Origin: CAWJMF01 sp963843945
GTDB lineage: Bacteria > Vulcanimicrobiota > Vulcanimicrobiia > Vulcanimicrobiales > Vulcanimicrobiaceae
DNA: 64,000 nucleotides
Assembly: GCA_963843945.1 (NCBI GenBank)
Contig: CAWJMF010000002.1
Span: 868,001 to 932,000 of the forward strand
Direction: 5' to 3'
Of the stretch, positions 40,863-49,430 are shown piece by piece. Below the pieces are notes generated by a model. The model made no database searches. It was not told the DNA's origin and was given only the letters and a program-made list of their open reading frames with translations. Every line of letters starts with the position of its first letter. The first letter of the stretch is position 1. The position numbers and the translations under genes are program-made.

Positions 40863-41675
40863 ATGAGCGAGAAGCTGACCTACGGCTCGTACCTGAAGAT
40901 CGACGAGCTCCTTTCGATCCAGCATCCCCAAAGCGACCCACCGCATCACGACGAGATGCTGTTCATCGTCATCCATCAGGTCTACGAACTGTGGTTCAAG
41001 CAGCTGCTCCACGAGATCGAAGCGGCGATGCGTTTTCTCGCGGCCGGCGATTTGCTCAAAGTCCAGAAAAATTTCCGGCGCATCCACGCCATTCAGCGCG
41101 TGCTCGAGCAGCAAGTCGACATCCTCGAGACGATGACGCCGCAAGAGTTCAACGCATTCCGCGACGGCCTCGATCCCGCCAGCGGTTTCCAGTCCGCGCA
41201 GTTCCGCGAGATGGAGTTCTTGTGCGGAGCGCAAAAGACCGGCTACCTCCGCTTTCTCGAACCGACCGGGCGCGAGCGCGACGCGCTCGAGCGCCGGCTG
41301 GCCTCACCGACGCTGCACGATGCGCTGCTCGCGCTGCTCGCCCGGCGCGGCTACGCGATCGAACCGCACGAGGCGCTGATCGCAAGCCTCAAGTCGATCT
41401 ACGACGACGCCGAAGGGCACTACGACTTGTACCTACTGCTCGAGGATTTCATCGAATTCGACGAGCGCTTCTTGCTGTGGCGCGGGCGTCACGTGCGAAT
41501 GGTCGAGCGCATGATCGGCCTCAAGCCCGGAACCGGCGGTTCGCTCGGCGTCGGTTATCTCGAAAAGACACTCTCGAAAAAATTCTTCCCCGAACTCTGG
41601 GAGGTGCGGACGTACCTCGGCAGCGGCCGAACTTACGGCGTGCTCTCCGAGGCCGCACGAACGCCGGCCGAGTGA
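40863..41675 (+). CDS. kynA: Tryptophan 2,3-dioxygenase
   Basis: Haem enzyme that opens the indole ring of tryptophan to N-formylkynurenine, first step of the kynurenine route. The 270-residue protein begins LTYGSYLKIDELLSIQ. H38 in IHQVYELWFKQ matches the substrate His, R115 in AQFREMEFL the carboxylate-binding Arg, H210 in RGRHVRMVERM the haem ligand and T224 in GTGGS the substrate Thr. No kynureninase or formamidase is nearby. The last 43 bases overlap the convergent membrane-protein gene. Confidence 0.96.
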   Translation: MSEKLTYGSYLKIDELLSIQHPQSDPPHHDEMLFIVIHQVYELWFKQLLHEIEAAMRFLAAGDLLKVQKNFRRIHAIQRVLEQQVDILETMTPQEFNAFRDGLDPASGFQSAQFREMEFLCGAQKTGYLRFLEPTGRERDALERRLASPTLHDALLALLARRGYAIEPHEALIASLKSIYDDAEGHYDLYLLLEDFIEFDERFLLWRGRHVRMVERMIGLKPGTGGSLGVGYLEKTLSKKFFPELWEVRTYLGSGRTYGVLSEAARTPAE

Positions 41676-42169
41676 GTCGATCCGTCGAGCGAGAGGCCGC
41701 GTTCGCGGCAGCTTCGGCGGGCCGCCTCGCGACGCGGTTGCCAGTCTTCGGAATAGGTCCGGATGTTTGCCGTCGCGAGAAAGAGCGTCTCGTCGCACTC
41801 GATCAAGAGCTTCTGCGCCAGCAGCTTATCGTAAACGGGCGTGGCACCGGAGACTTGCAGGCAGAAGAGCGCGTCGCTCGTGCGGATGTTATACGAATCG
41901 TACGGTACGACCGTGTAGCGCGTTCCGCTGGCGGCTTCGACGCTGAAACGCCGGCGCAGGCGCCAGCTGCGGCGTTGACGCGGCGTCAGCTTGGAGAAAA
42001 ACAACTCTCTCGCGCGCGCTTCGGCCTGCGAACCGAAGGCATTGCGCCCGATGAGACGATGCTCGAGGCGGGGAAGCGCAACGTTGACCACGTACCACGC
42101 GCCCCCCAATAAGGCCACGCTCGCCACGAGGCAGCCCGCGAGAGCCACGAGGTCGAGCAGCAAGCTCAA
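41633..42169 (-). CDS. Single-helix membrane protein of unknown function
   Basis: A 178-residue protein with one N-terminal membrane helix (about residues 5-30, LVALAGCLVASVALLGGAWY) and a cytoplasmic-looking basic and mixed region. Segments LFFSKLTPRQRRSWRLRR and LLAQKLLIECDETLFLATAN are well ordered and resemble a short uncharacterised bacterial family. The start is TTG 42169, immediately after the TAG of the upstream small gene, with GGAGG four bases before; a second TTG two codons later is possible. Its 3' end overlaps kynA by 43 bases. Confidence 0.65.
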   Translation of the reverse strand: MSLLLDLVALAGCLVASVALLGGAWYVVNVALPRLEHRLIGRNAFGSQAEARARELFFSKLTPRQRRSWRLRRRFSVEAASGTRYTVVPYDSYNIRTSDALFCLQVSGATPVYDKLLAQKLLIECDETLFLATANIRTYSEDWQPRREAARRSCRERGLSLDGSTHSAGVRAASESTP

Positions 42170-42412
42170 CTAGCCTCCGGCGAATTGATGCGAGACGATC
42201 ACCTCACTTGCGTTCGGGTCGAACTCGGTGATCACGCGGCCGGGCTGCGTCGAAACGTCGAAGGCGACGAAGTTTCGCTCCATCAGAGCGTTGAAGCGTG
42301 CCGCGACTTCAGCCACCGCCGCGCGGTCGTCCGGGTCGAACGTCAAGCGCGTGTCACCGCTGCTATCGAGGACGCGCACCACGTGCAACGGACGGGAACC
42401 ATTTGTCTCCAC
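42170..42412 (-). CDS. Small protein of unknown function (80 residues)
   Basis: An 80-residue acidic protein without signal or membrane helix. RVLDSSGDTRLTFDPDD and AAVAEVAARFNALMERNFVAF suggest two strands followed by a helix. I do not recognise the family. GTG 42412 has GGAG seven bases upstream. It abuts the membrane-protein gene with no gap, so the two are an operon and may work together. Confidence 0.6.
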   Translation of the reverse strand: METNGSRPLHVVRVLDSSGDTRLTFDPDDRAAVAEVAARFNALMERNFVAFDVSTQPGRVITEFDPNASEVIVSHQFAGG

Positions 42413-42490
42413 GGAAGGCTCCGATCTCTAAGAAAATGATGCACGTCTCATTCCCGCTTTTCCGCCTTTCCTCCCCGGCGGCAAGCGTCG

Positions 42491-44431
42491 CTAGCGGCCG
42501 AGATTCCGCCCGAGGGAGAACGTCAGCTCAGCGGGTCCGCCGTACAAGTAAGTAGCCGACGGCGGCGGCACGCTTCCGAAGAGATTGCGCACGCCGAGCT
42601 GTGCGTCGAAAAACTTCCCGACCGGCACCCCGACGCCGGCGTCGGTCAGCGTGGTCGCGCTCGGTCCTAAACCGTTGTTGGCCCCGTAGTACGACGTACC
42701 GAGGTGGAACGCGAGGCCGTCCTTGCGCCGGTAGCCGACTTCGATCCGGCCGCTGGAATAGGGCATGCCCGCGAATTGCGTGCCGCTCGTCGCGACCTCG
42801 CCGGTCGCCGCGTAACGCCAAGGCGGCTGGGCGCTTCCGTACGCGTACGAATGCAGCAGGCTCAGCGACGCGCCGAGGCTGAATCCGGCTCCCCCGCTCG
42901 CATGCGAGAAGCCGAGATTGAGACCGCTGCTGCGCGCGTTGCTGAGGCTGGCGAAACGGTTCGCCTGATCGATGCGAAAGACGTCGAGCGAGATAGCGTC
43001 GCGCGGTGCGAGCTGCTCGCCGGCCGAGAGGTGATAGGCAAAGGCCGTCTCGGGAGCGCCGGACGCCGGCGGCCGCGCGGGGTTTTCGCCGGCGAGCGGC
43101 AGCGTCGCGTAAGCGCTTCCCGCCGAAGCCTGCAGCAACAGACGATCGTTCGCGCGAAAGGCAAGCCCGACTTGCGGATCGCCGCGCGCCGGCAGCGCAC
43201 TCCCGCTCGAGATGACGTCGGCGAGACTAAAGCGCAGCGTCCGTCCCAGCGGCGCGTCGCCGCGAAGGAGCAGGCTCGAGGTCGTTTGGGCGAGGTTGCT
43301 CCCGCCCGACGCGACGCTCTCGCTGCTGCGGTCGTATGCGATCGTGAACGACTCGCTGCCGACGGGCACGTCGTAGACGAGCTGGTCTCCGCGGATACGG
43401 TCGCCGCCGAGCGCGCTGCCGTACGTGCGGAGGCGAAACGTGCCGGCATCGGCCGCGCTCGTCAGGCCCAGCGCGTAGGCCGGAGCGCTCGTCGCCGGCA
43501 GGCCGGCGCTCGCCTCGGCGCTCGTCTGCGAGCCGTAGACCGCCAAATCGAGCGTCGTCGCGGACGAGGCGGCGTACGCGGCCTTGAGCGTTTGCGCGCG
43601 ATTGTCCCCGCTGCCGGTGAGTGCCTCAAAAGCGTAACCCAGCCGTCCCGAGGTCTGTGCGAAGCGCAGCACCTGGTAGCTTCCGAAGTCCGAATCGTAG
43701 CCCGCGGCGAGCGTGAGGTTCGGCGCGCTGCCGATGGGCGCGGTGCGATAGTTGATCGTGCCCCCGATCCCGCCGCGCGACGCCAGGTCGTCGCCGCCGA
43801 ACGCGCCCGGAGCGATCTCGATCGCGTCGAGCGCGAGCGCGTTGCGCGCGCGTAGTGCGAGCGTCGTTCCAGCGCCGGCGAGCGGGATTCCATCCAGCGT
43901 GACGCGCGCATCCTGCGGACTCGTCCCTTCGAGCGAAATTCCCGAAGCAAGCGGCGAGACGTTCGGGATCAAACCGACGCTCGCGAGCGAAGCGAGCTGA
44001 TGGGCCACGTTCGGGTCGCTGCCCGCGACGGGCACGCTAAGGATCGCCGCTCCGGCCGCAGCACGAAGCGTTGCGAAGCTGACGGGCACCAGACGCAAGG
44101 CCAGCACTTTCCAACCGATCGCGACGGACGACGTAACGGCGACCGTTCGCTCGAGCGGATCGTACCCGCCGCGTACCGCGCGCAGCGTGTACGTGCCGAG
44201 CGGGAGCGCCTGGAGTGCAACGTATCCCGAGGGGCCGGTGTCGGCTTCGCGCTGGGCCGGTCCCGTCGCGACGACGTGAACGCCGGCGACCGGTTTGCCG
44301 CCACCGTCGCGCACGATCGCAACGATCGCACCCGGCCCGATTCCCGGGGTTTCCGCCCGCGCCGCCGCAACGCCGGTCCCGAGGGCAACCGCGCTGCAGA
44401 GAAATGCCGACGCAACGAAGCGAAAAGCCAA
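42491..44431 (-). CDS. TonB-dependent receptor with carboxypeptidase-regulatory-like N-domain
   Basis: A 646-residue outer-membrane receptor with signal peptide (FVASAFLCSAVALGTGVAAA). Residues 33-110 form a CarboxypepD_reg-like beta-sandwich (AIVAIVRDGGGKPVAGVHVV, GPSGYVALQALPLGTYTLRA). A short plug follows (SPQDARVTLDGIPLAG, GGDDLASRGGIGGTINYRTA), then a barrel ending in AELTFSLGRNL. It is shorter than most TonB receptors and lacks an obvious TonB box. Its ligand is unknown. Start TTG 44431 has GGGCGAGG upstream. It lies 73 bases downstream of the TonB-like gene on the same strand. Confidence 0.82.
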   Translation of the reverse strand: MAFRFVASAFLCSAVALGTGVAAARAETPGIGPGAIVAIVRDGGGKPVAGVHVVATGPAQREADTGPSGYVALQALPLGTYTLRAVRGGYDPLERTVAVTSSVAIGWKVLALRLVPVSFATLRAAAGAAILSVPVAGSDPNVAHQLASLASVGLIPNVSPLASGISLEGTSPQDARVTLDGIPLAGAGTTLALRARNALALDAIEIAPGAFGGDDLASRGGIGGTINYRTAPIGSAPNLTLAAGYDSDFGSYQVLRFAQTSGRLGYAFEALTGSGDNRAQTLKAAYAASSATTLDLAVYGSQTSAEASAGLPATSAPAYALGLTSAADAGTFRLRTYGSALGGDRIRGDQLVYDVPVGSESFTIAYDRSSESVASGGSNLAQTTSSLLLRGDAPLGRTLRFSLADVISSGSALPARGDPQVGLAFRANDRLLLQASAGSAYATLPLAGENPARPPASGAPETAFAYHLSAGEQLAPRDAISLDVFRIDQANRFASLSNARSSGLNLGFSHASGGAGFSLGASLSLLHSYAYGSAQPPWRYAATGEVATSGTQFAGMPYSSGRIEVGYRRKDGLAFHLGTSYYGANNGLGPSATTLTDAGVGVPVGKFFDAQLGVRNLFGSVPPPSATYLYGGPAELTFSLGRNLGR

Positions 44432-44504
44432 CCTCGCCCGTTACGTCGGCCGGCCGGAGCGCACATTTTCTGAGAGATTCACAGCAACGCCCCGATGCTG
44501 CCCT

Positions 44505-45329
44505 TCAGAATCTCGCGAACTCGGCTCGAAAAATGTAGAGGCCCGCCACGGGGACGCAGTTCTTGATTTCCGGCGCGTATTGGCTCCGGCGCGCGGCCAC
44601 GAGCGAGGCTTCGTCCAGCGACCGCGCGCCGCTGCTGCGATAGATGAACGACTCTTGGACGGCACCTCGTTCGTCGAGAATCACCGCAACGTAGGCGACG
44701 CCGGTGAGGCCTTCTTGTCGCGCGATCAGCGGATAGTCCGGCTCGACGGCTTTGACGACGCGCGCGGGCCTGGCCGGCACCGGGCAAGTCGTCAGCGAGA
44801 GCGTGTCCGGCAAGCCGACTTGAATCGTATTCGATTGCAACGCGACGCTCTTCGCGTCGGCCGCTCCCGCCGAGCCCGAGGTAACCTGCACGCGCGCGAA
44901 CGCCGTCACCGCAAAGTCGCGGCCCGGCTTGACGGCGTAGCAGGTGAGGTCGAGCGTCAGCAGCTCGATCCGGGCCTCGCCGGGTTCGAACGTAACCTCG
45001 AACGGCTGCGGAGTCGCCGCGCTCGAGGGGCACGCGTCGGTCCCCGGCACGTCTTTGCCCGACGGGTCGACGACTGCCAAGCGCGCCTCCACGATCGGTG
45101 CCAGCGTGAGGGAAGCGTCGCTCGTATTTTTCGTCGTGATGTTGATGAGGACGTGAGCTCCGCCGGCAGCCGGAACGCTGCGCGACGTGATGCCGATGGC
45201 AATTCCGGATTGCGCGGTACCGAACTCCGTCGCCGGCAGCGACGAGCCGGCTAAAATACCGCTCGCCGTTTGGAGCATCAGCACCGTAAGAACCGCCGCA
45301 GCGAAGGCGGCGCGCTTCTTTCTTCTCAC
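44505..45329 (-). CDS. TonB-like C-terminal-domain protein
   Basis: A 274-residue protein anchored or exported by an N-terminal helix (KKRAAFAAAVLTVLMLQT). Residues 30-175 look like an Ig-type beta domain with paired cysteines (TDACPSS, DLTCYAV). The last 80 residues match the TonB C-terminal fold: VKAVEPDYPLIARQEGLTG, AYVAVILDERGAVQES, SLDEASLVAARRSQYAPE. The usual Pro/Lys periplasm-spanning stretch of TonB is absent and replaced by the beta domain. It probably energises or docks to the flanking receptors. GTG 45329 overlaps the stop of the small upstream gene by one base. Confidence 0.8.
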   Translation of the reverse strand: MRRKKRAAFAAAVLTVLMLQTASGILAGSSLPATEFGTAQSGIAIGITSRSVPAAGGAHVLINITTKNTSDASLTLAPIVEARLAVVDPSGKDVPGTDACPSSAATPQPFEVTFEPGEARIELLTLDLTCYAVKPGRDFAVTAFARVQVTSGSAGAADAKSVALQSNTIQVGLPDTLSLTTCPVPARPARVVKAVEPDYPLIARQEGLTGVAYVAVILDERGAVQESFIYRSSGARSLDEASLVAARRSQYAPEIKNCVPVAGLYIFRAEFARF

Positions 45330-45541
45330 TACTGGTTTCCGCCGCCGCCGCTGCTGATCGAAATCAAATTGAACTCGCCCGTCAGCGCCCAGCCGATCGC
45401 GGCGCCCGTCGCAAGGGTCAGGACGATCGCGAGCGGCAGCACTTTGCGCCAGCCGCGTTCTTTCGCGAACGACTGCGCCATCGCCGCACCCATGATCCCG
45501 GCCAGCAAAAAACCCGTCGCGTAGCAGAGTTCGGGACTCAT
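45329..45541 (-). CDS. Small two-helix membrane protein
   Basis: A 70-residue protein with two membrane helices (YATGFLLAGIMGAAMAQ and VLPLAIVLTLATGAAIGWAL) joined by a basic loop KERGWRKV, and a Ser/Gly tail. It is not an ExbB or ExbD homologue by length or motif. It sits between a TonB receptor and the TonB-like gene with gaps of 3 bases and -1 base, so it is surely co-expressed with them. Function unknown; an accessory of the TonB-like protein is a guess. Confidence 0.7.
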   Translation of the reverse strand: MSPELCYATGFLLAGIMGAAMAQSFAKERGWRKVLPLAIVLTLATGAAIGWALTGEFNLISISSGGGGNQ

Positions 45542-45544
45542 CGT

Positions 45545-47770
45545 TCAGCGCAGCGAGCGGCCGCAACCGGACGCATTGCCGGGCGGCGCCTGGCCGAGCG
45601 GAACCGTGACGCCGAGCTGAATCGTGCGCGGCGGTCCGTAGCGATCGATCGTCGAGAGATACTGCTGATGCGTGAGGTTGTCGGCCGTCACGACCAGCGC
45701 CGGACCGGACAGCAGCGCGGCGCGCACGGTCGCGCCGAAGAGCAGGGCCGCGCCGAGCGGCTCCTGTTCGATGTCGTCCGCATAAGTCTGACCGACGTAC
45801 GCGCCTTGCAGCGAAAACGAGAACGGGCCGTTTCCGGCTCCGTCGATCGTTAGCCCGGCACTGCCGTCCGGAACGTACGAGAGTTGTTTGCCCGCGGTTT
45901 GACCGGGTCCGCTCGTCACGCGGGCGTTTTGTCCGGTTCCCCACAGGCTCACGCGCGTGCACGCGCCGAGGCGCTGCGAGTAGGTGAGCGTTTCGCCGTT
46001 GCTCTGCGTCCGTTCGATATTCTCGCGCTTCATCAAGGTCGGGCTCAAGGTGACGAAGTCGATCGCGTTATTGACCTGCGTGGCAAACACGTCGAGCGAG
46101 AGGCGGCCGCGCGACCCCAAGAGATAGTCGAGCCCGGCGTCGTCGGTCGTGCTGCGCTCCGGAACGAGAAACGGATTGGGCGCGTAGACGACTTTGGCGA
46201 TTTGATAGCCGCGCACGAGCTCGTTGAGATAGGGCGTCCGGAAACCGCCGCCGCTCGAGACGCGCAGCGCGAGCTGTGGGGTGAGGTCGTAACGCAGGGC
46301 GCCGCGCGGCGAGATCGCGCCTTGCTGGTAGCCCGGAACGCTGACGGTACTTGCCACGCCGGCGGTGACCGTCGTCAGCGCCAGCGAGTTGTACGTCGAG
46401 AGGTCGGCCCGAACTCCGGCTAGCAGCTCGAAGCGATGCAGCTCGAGCGTCGCCTGCAGTCCCGCTGCCTGGGCGATCTGCGTACCGGCACCGTTTGCCT
46501 GCAACGCGCCGGTGGGACCTTGCTGTTCGCTATATCCACCGATGTAGCGCTCTTCGAACAACGCGTCGAGCGCGACCGCTTTGCCGACGGGAGCGTTGAA
46601 GGCGGTGGCCCAGCCCTGCTCGTACGTCGGAACGTTCTGCACGTAGCGCAGCGCGCCGGGCTTGGTCGGGAAGAGGTCGGCGATGTTCACGATGTTCGCG
46701 TTGCGGTCGTAGTACCAGAACTTCGCGGTGTACGGTCCGAGCGCTCGGCTCGCGACCACGCCGTCTTGATCGAGCGTCCGGTTGAAGGTGTAGTTCGTGC
46801 GGCCCTCGTCCTGGTGGTCCCAGGCGAACAGCGCGCTCCCTTCGATGCTCGTCAACCCGTCGTCGTACAAGACCTTGAAATTCGTCGAAGAGCTGGTGCC
46901 GATCGAGGCGTGATCGGTGGGCGACGCGTAGCCCGGCGGAAGCGCGTAGTAGCTCATGCCCGTGCCGACGGTCGAGGCCGAAGCCGCCACGTTCTTTCCG
47001 AGCGGGAGGCTGATTTGCGCGCCGTCGTCGTAACTGTCGTTCGAGCCGGCGGCCAGCTCGGCGCGTCCCTGTGCACCGAGGCCGGTATCGATTTGCGGCG
47101 CGAAGGTCTTCACGTCGAGCACCCCGCCGACCGCGCCCGAACCGTAGAGCGCCGAGCCGGCGCCGCGCAGGAGTTCGGCGCTCTGCAACGTTTGCACGGG
47201 ATAGGCCGGCCAATCGATCTGTCCGCCGAAGCCGTCTTGCGCAGGAAGCCCGTCCACGAAAACCGCTCCGAGATCCGTGCCCGCACCCAAGAACGAAACG
47301 CGCAGCTGGCCGTAGTTCGTAAACGCGCTATTGCTGCGAGCGCGATCGAAGCCAGGCAGCTGCCGCAAGAGACCGTCGGTGGTGAGCGATGGCGAGAGTG
47401 CGATCGTGCTGCGGTCGAGCAGCGAAGCCGCCAGAGGTAGTTCGTGCAAGTTGCTTTGCGAACCGGTGGCCACCGAGACGCTGCCGACCACGGTGAGGTT
47501 GCGGATCAGCGTGACCGTTCCGCGCGCGGTCCGCAAGTCGACGTGCAGCGGCACGAATCCGTCCGCAACGATCTGCGCTTCGACCGGCTCGAAGCTTGGG
47601 AGGGCCGCCGCTTTCCCCGCTGCGTCAGTTTTTTCGAGATCCCGCGCGCCGCGTTCGTCGAAGAAGGTCACGCTCGCCGCGACGACCGGCTTGCCGAACT
47701 CATCGACGATCGTCAACGGATTCGACGCGGTTCCGATAAGCACCGCGACGGCAAGCAGGAGCAACTGCAT
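45545..47770 (-). CDS. TonB-dependent receptor
   Basis: A 741-residue outer-membrane receptor. Signal peptide MQLLLLAVAVLIGTAS; then a regulatory-like beta domain (residues 20-90), then VVGSVSVATGS, the plug with TTDGLLRQLPGFDRAR, QLRVSFLGAGTDLGAVFVDG and AELLRGAGSALYGSGAVGG, and a barrel with ALRVSSGGGFRTPYLNELVRGY and LVVTADNLTHQQYLSTIDRY, both classic receptor motifs. ATG 47770 is chosen because it gives a proper signal peptide. It heads the receptor, small membrane protein, TonB-like operon. Ligand unknown; vitamin or metal chelate would be typical. Confidence 0.92.
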   Translation of the reverse strand: MQLLLLAVAVLIGTASNPLTIVDEFGKPVVAASVTFFDERGARDLEKTDAAGKAAALPSFEPVEAQIVADGFVPLHVDLRTARGTVTLIRNLTVVGSVSVATGSQSNLHELPLAASLLDRSTIALSPSLTTDGLLRQLPGFDRARSNSAFTNYGQLRVSFLGAGTDLGAVFVDGLPAQDGFGGQIDWPAYPVQTLQSAELLRGAGSALYGSGAVGGVLDVKTFAPQIDTGLGAQGRAELAAGSNDSYDDGAQISLPLGKNVAASASTVGTGMSYYALPPGYASPTDHASIGTSSSTNFKVLYDDGLTSIEGSALFAWDHQDEGRTNYTFNRTLDQDGVVASRALGPYTAKFWYYDRNANIVNIADLFPTKPGALRYVQNVPTYEQGWATAFNAPVGKAVALDALFEERYIGGYSEQQGPTGALQANGAGTQIAQAAGLQATLELHRFELLAGVRADLSTYNSLALTTVTAGVASTVSVPGYQQGAISPRGALRYDLTPQLALRVSSGGGFRTPYLNELVRGYQIAKVVYAPNPFLVPERSTTDDAGLDYLLGSRGRLSLDVFATQVNNAIDFVTLSPTLMKRENIERTQSNGETLTYSQRLGACTRVSLWGTGQNARVTSGPGQTAGKQLSYVPDGSAGLTIDGAGNGPFSFSLQGAYVGQTYADDIEQEPLGAALLFGATVRAALLSGPALVVTADNLTHQQYLSTIDRYGPPRTIQLGVTVPLGQAPPGNASGCGRSLR

Positions 47771-47853
47771 CTGAGGCCACTCTTTGCCGAAGAACGCTGC
47801 CCGCTCCCTTCTTCCGCTTCGGGGAGCGCGTTCGGGGTATAGCTCGGTTCGCG

Positions 47854-48708
47854 ATGAATCTGCAACAGCTACTGGGAATCGTACGTGAGCTCGCCCGGGC
47901 TTGGAGCGCTGACGGCATCTCCCGCCTCTCGGCGGCGCTCGCATATTTTGCCGTCTTCTCGCTCGCGCCGCTGCTGATTATCGTGATTCAGATCGCGGCG
48001 TTCGTACTCGGCGCGGGACGCGCGGGCGGCCACCACGCGGCCGCGCGCGCGGCGATTTTCAGTTGGCTGCAGCACTCGCTCGGCGCTTCGGCGACGGCCG
48101 TGGTCGCGCAGATCGTCGACTCCATGCTACGGCAACCGGGCCAGGGCCTGTTCGCTGCGGCGATCGGCTGGATGCTGCTGATCTTCGGCGCGCTCGGACT
48201 CGTCGGCGCGCTGCGCGACGCGCTCGACATCGTGTGGCACGTGCAGCCGCCGGAAACGGGACTCCTCGGCGCACTGCGCGCGCGGGCGCTCTCGCTCGCG
48301 TTCGTCGTCGTTACCGCGTTCTTTCTTATCGCGACCGTCATCGTCAACACGGCGCTGCTCGGGTTTGCGGGCTCGGAACTGCTCGCCACGCTCGTTTCGT
48401 TCGCGGCCTGCGTTCTGCTCTTCGCGTTGCTCTTTAAGCTCTTCCCGGCCGCGAAGGTCGGGTGGCGCGACGCGCTCGCCGGCGCGGCGGCGACGACGGT
48501 TTTGTTCGAGGTGGGGCAACTGGCGCTCTCGTGGTATCTAAACCGAGCCTCGACGGCTTCGGTTTACGGGGCTGCCGGATCGCTCGTCCTGATTCTCCTC
48601 TGGATCTATTACACGGCGCAGACCGTCCTGATCGGAGCCGAGTTCACCAAAGCGCTCGGCGAACGTTCCACGTCGACCGTTGCCGGCGCCGGCGCGATCG
48701 CCGGCTGA
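47854..48708 (+). CDS. YihY/BrkB-family inner-membrane protein
   Basis: A 284-residue protein of the YihY (once called ribonuclease BN) family with about six membrane helices. DGISRLSAALAYFAVFSLAP at residues 20-39, LRDALDIVWHV, WRDALAGAAATTVLFEVGQ and VLILLWIYYTAQTVLIGAEF are the family's fingerprints. Real function is unknown; transport or envelope roles are suspected. Divergent from the TonB receptor with 83 bases between. Confidence 0.93.
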   Translation: MNLQQLLGIVRELARAWSADGISRLSAALAYFAVFSLAPLLIIVIQIAAFVLGAGRAGGHHAAARAAIFSWLQHSLGASATAVVAQIVDSMLRQPGQGLFAAAIGWMLLIFGALGLVGALRDALDIVWHVQPPETGLLGALRARALSLAFVVVTAFFLIATVIVNTALLGFAGSELLATLVSFAACVLLFALLFKLFPAAKVGWRDALAGAAATTVLFEVGQLALSWYLNRASTASVYGAAGSLVLILLWIYYTAQTVLIGAEFTKALGERSTSTVAGAGAIAG

Positions 48709-48760
48709 GTTCGCTCGCTCCCGTTCACAAGGCGGCTCGATCCCCCTCATGCGCGCGGGT

Positions 48761-48766
48761 TACGAT
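48761..48766 (+). promoter_or_regulatory. Candidate -10 box before the metalloprotease gene
   Basis: TACGAT seven bases before ATG 48774, with no Shine-Dalgarno; the -35 region is unconvincing. Confidence 0.35.
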
Positions 48767-48773
48767 CCCGCGA

Positions 48774-49349
48774 ATGTGCCTCATCAGCGACCCGGCGGCG
48801 CAGCTTCTTCGTGCCGGCCCGGAAGGCGCGTTGCGCGAAATCGCGCGCGCACTCGCCCACTTCGGCGAGCCGGCCCTGCGTTACGCGGTTCGCCGCAACG
48901 TCCGTATCGTACCGCTCGAGGCGGCCCAACGTTACTGCGACGCCTCGGCGGCGTTGCGCCGTCTGGCGGTCGACGTTGACGCCTGGCCGGTTCCGCCGGC
49001 CGGACTTTTCGTGGTCGAGGAGCGCACGGTCTACTTACGCTCGGCCAGCCCGATGACCGTCGCGCACGAGTTCGGGCACGCGCTCGACTGCGCGCTTGGC
49101 GGAGGCGTCTATCGGTCGGGCTACGACCGGGAGATTCGCAGCGCGTTTGCGAGCGCCAAAGAATTCGTCACCCCCTACGCTGCCACGGGACTCGACGAGT
49201 ACTTCGCCGAGTGCCTGCGCGGGTACGTCGGCGTCAACGACGCGAAATCACCGTGGCCCAAAGCGACGCGCGCGCGACTGCGCGCGATCGATCCGGGGAT
49301 CGTGCGATTCATCGACGAGCTTTTCGAAAACGAGCTCGCGCGAGGCTAA
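48774..49349 (+). CDS. Zinc metalloprotease with lethal-factor-like HExxH fold
   Basis: A 191-residue protein with the gluzincin motif VAHEFGHALD (H98, E99, H102) and a later LDEYFAECLRGYV whose Glu146 suits the third zinc ligand. ERTVYLRSASPMTVAHEFGH as a whole resembles the anthrax lethal-factor C-terminal and MtfA-type catalytic domains. No signal peptide; cytoplasmic or exported by another route. Target unknown. ATG 48774 seems right because the preceding DNA looks like a promoter. Same strand as the YihY gene, 65 bases away. Confidence 0.75.
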   Translation: MCLISDPAAQLLRAGPEGALREIARALAHFGEPALRYAVRRNVRIVPLEAAQRYCDASAALRRLAVDVDAWPVPPAGLFVVEERTVYLRSASPMTVAHEFGHALDCALGGGVYRSGYDREIRSAFASAKEFVTPYAATGLDEYFAECLRGYVGVNDAKSPWPKATRARLRAIDPGIVRFIDELFENELARG

Positions 49350-49430
49350 CGGGTGTCTCACGTCGTCATCCGTTTGACGGGCGTCGCAATTCGGAGCGGT
49401 GAATGCGAGGCGATCAGTAAAGGACCGAGG

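Noticed and set aside
44000..45254. Open frames antisense to the TonB-like and receptor genes
   Set aside because: Low-complexity Arg-rich translation; sense genes have signal peptides and family motifs.
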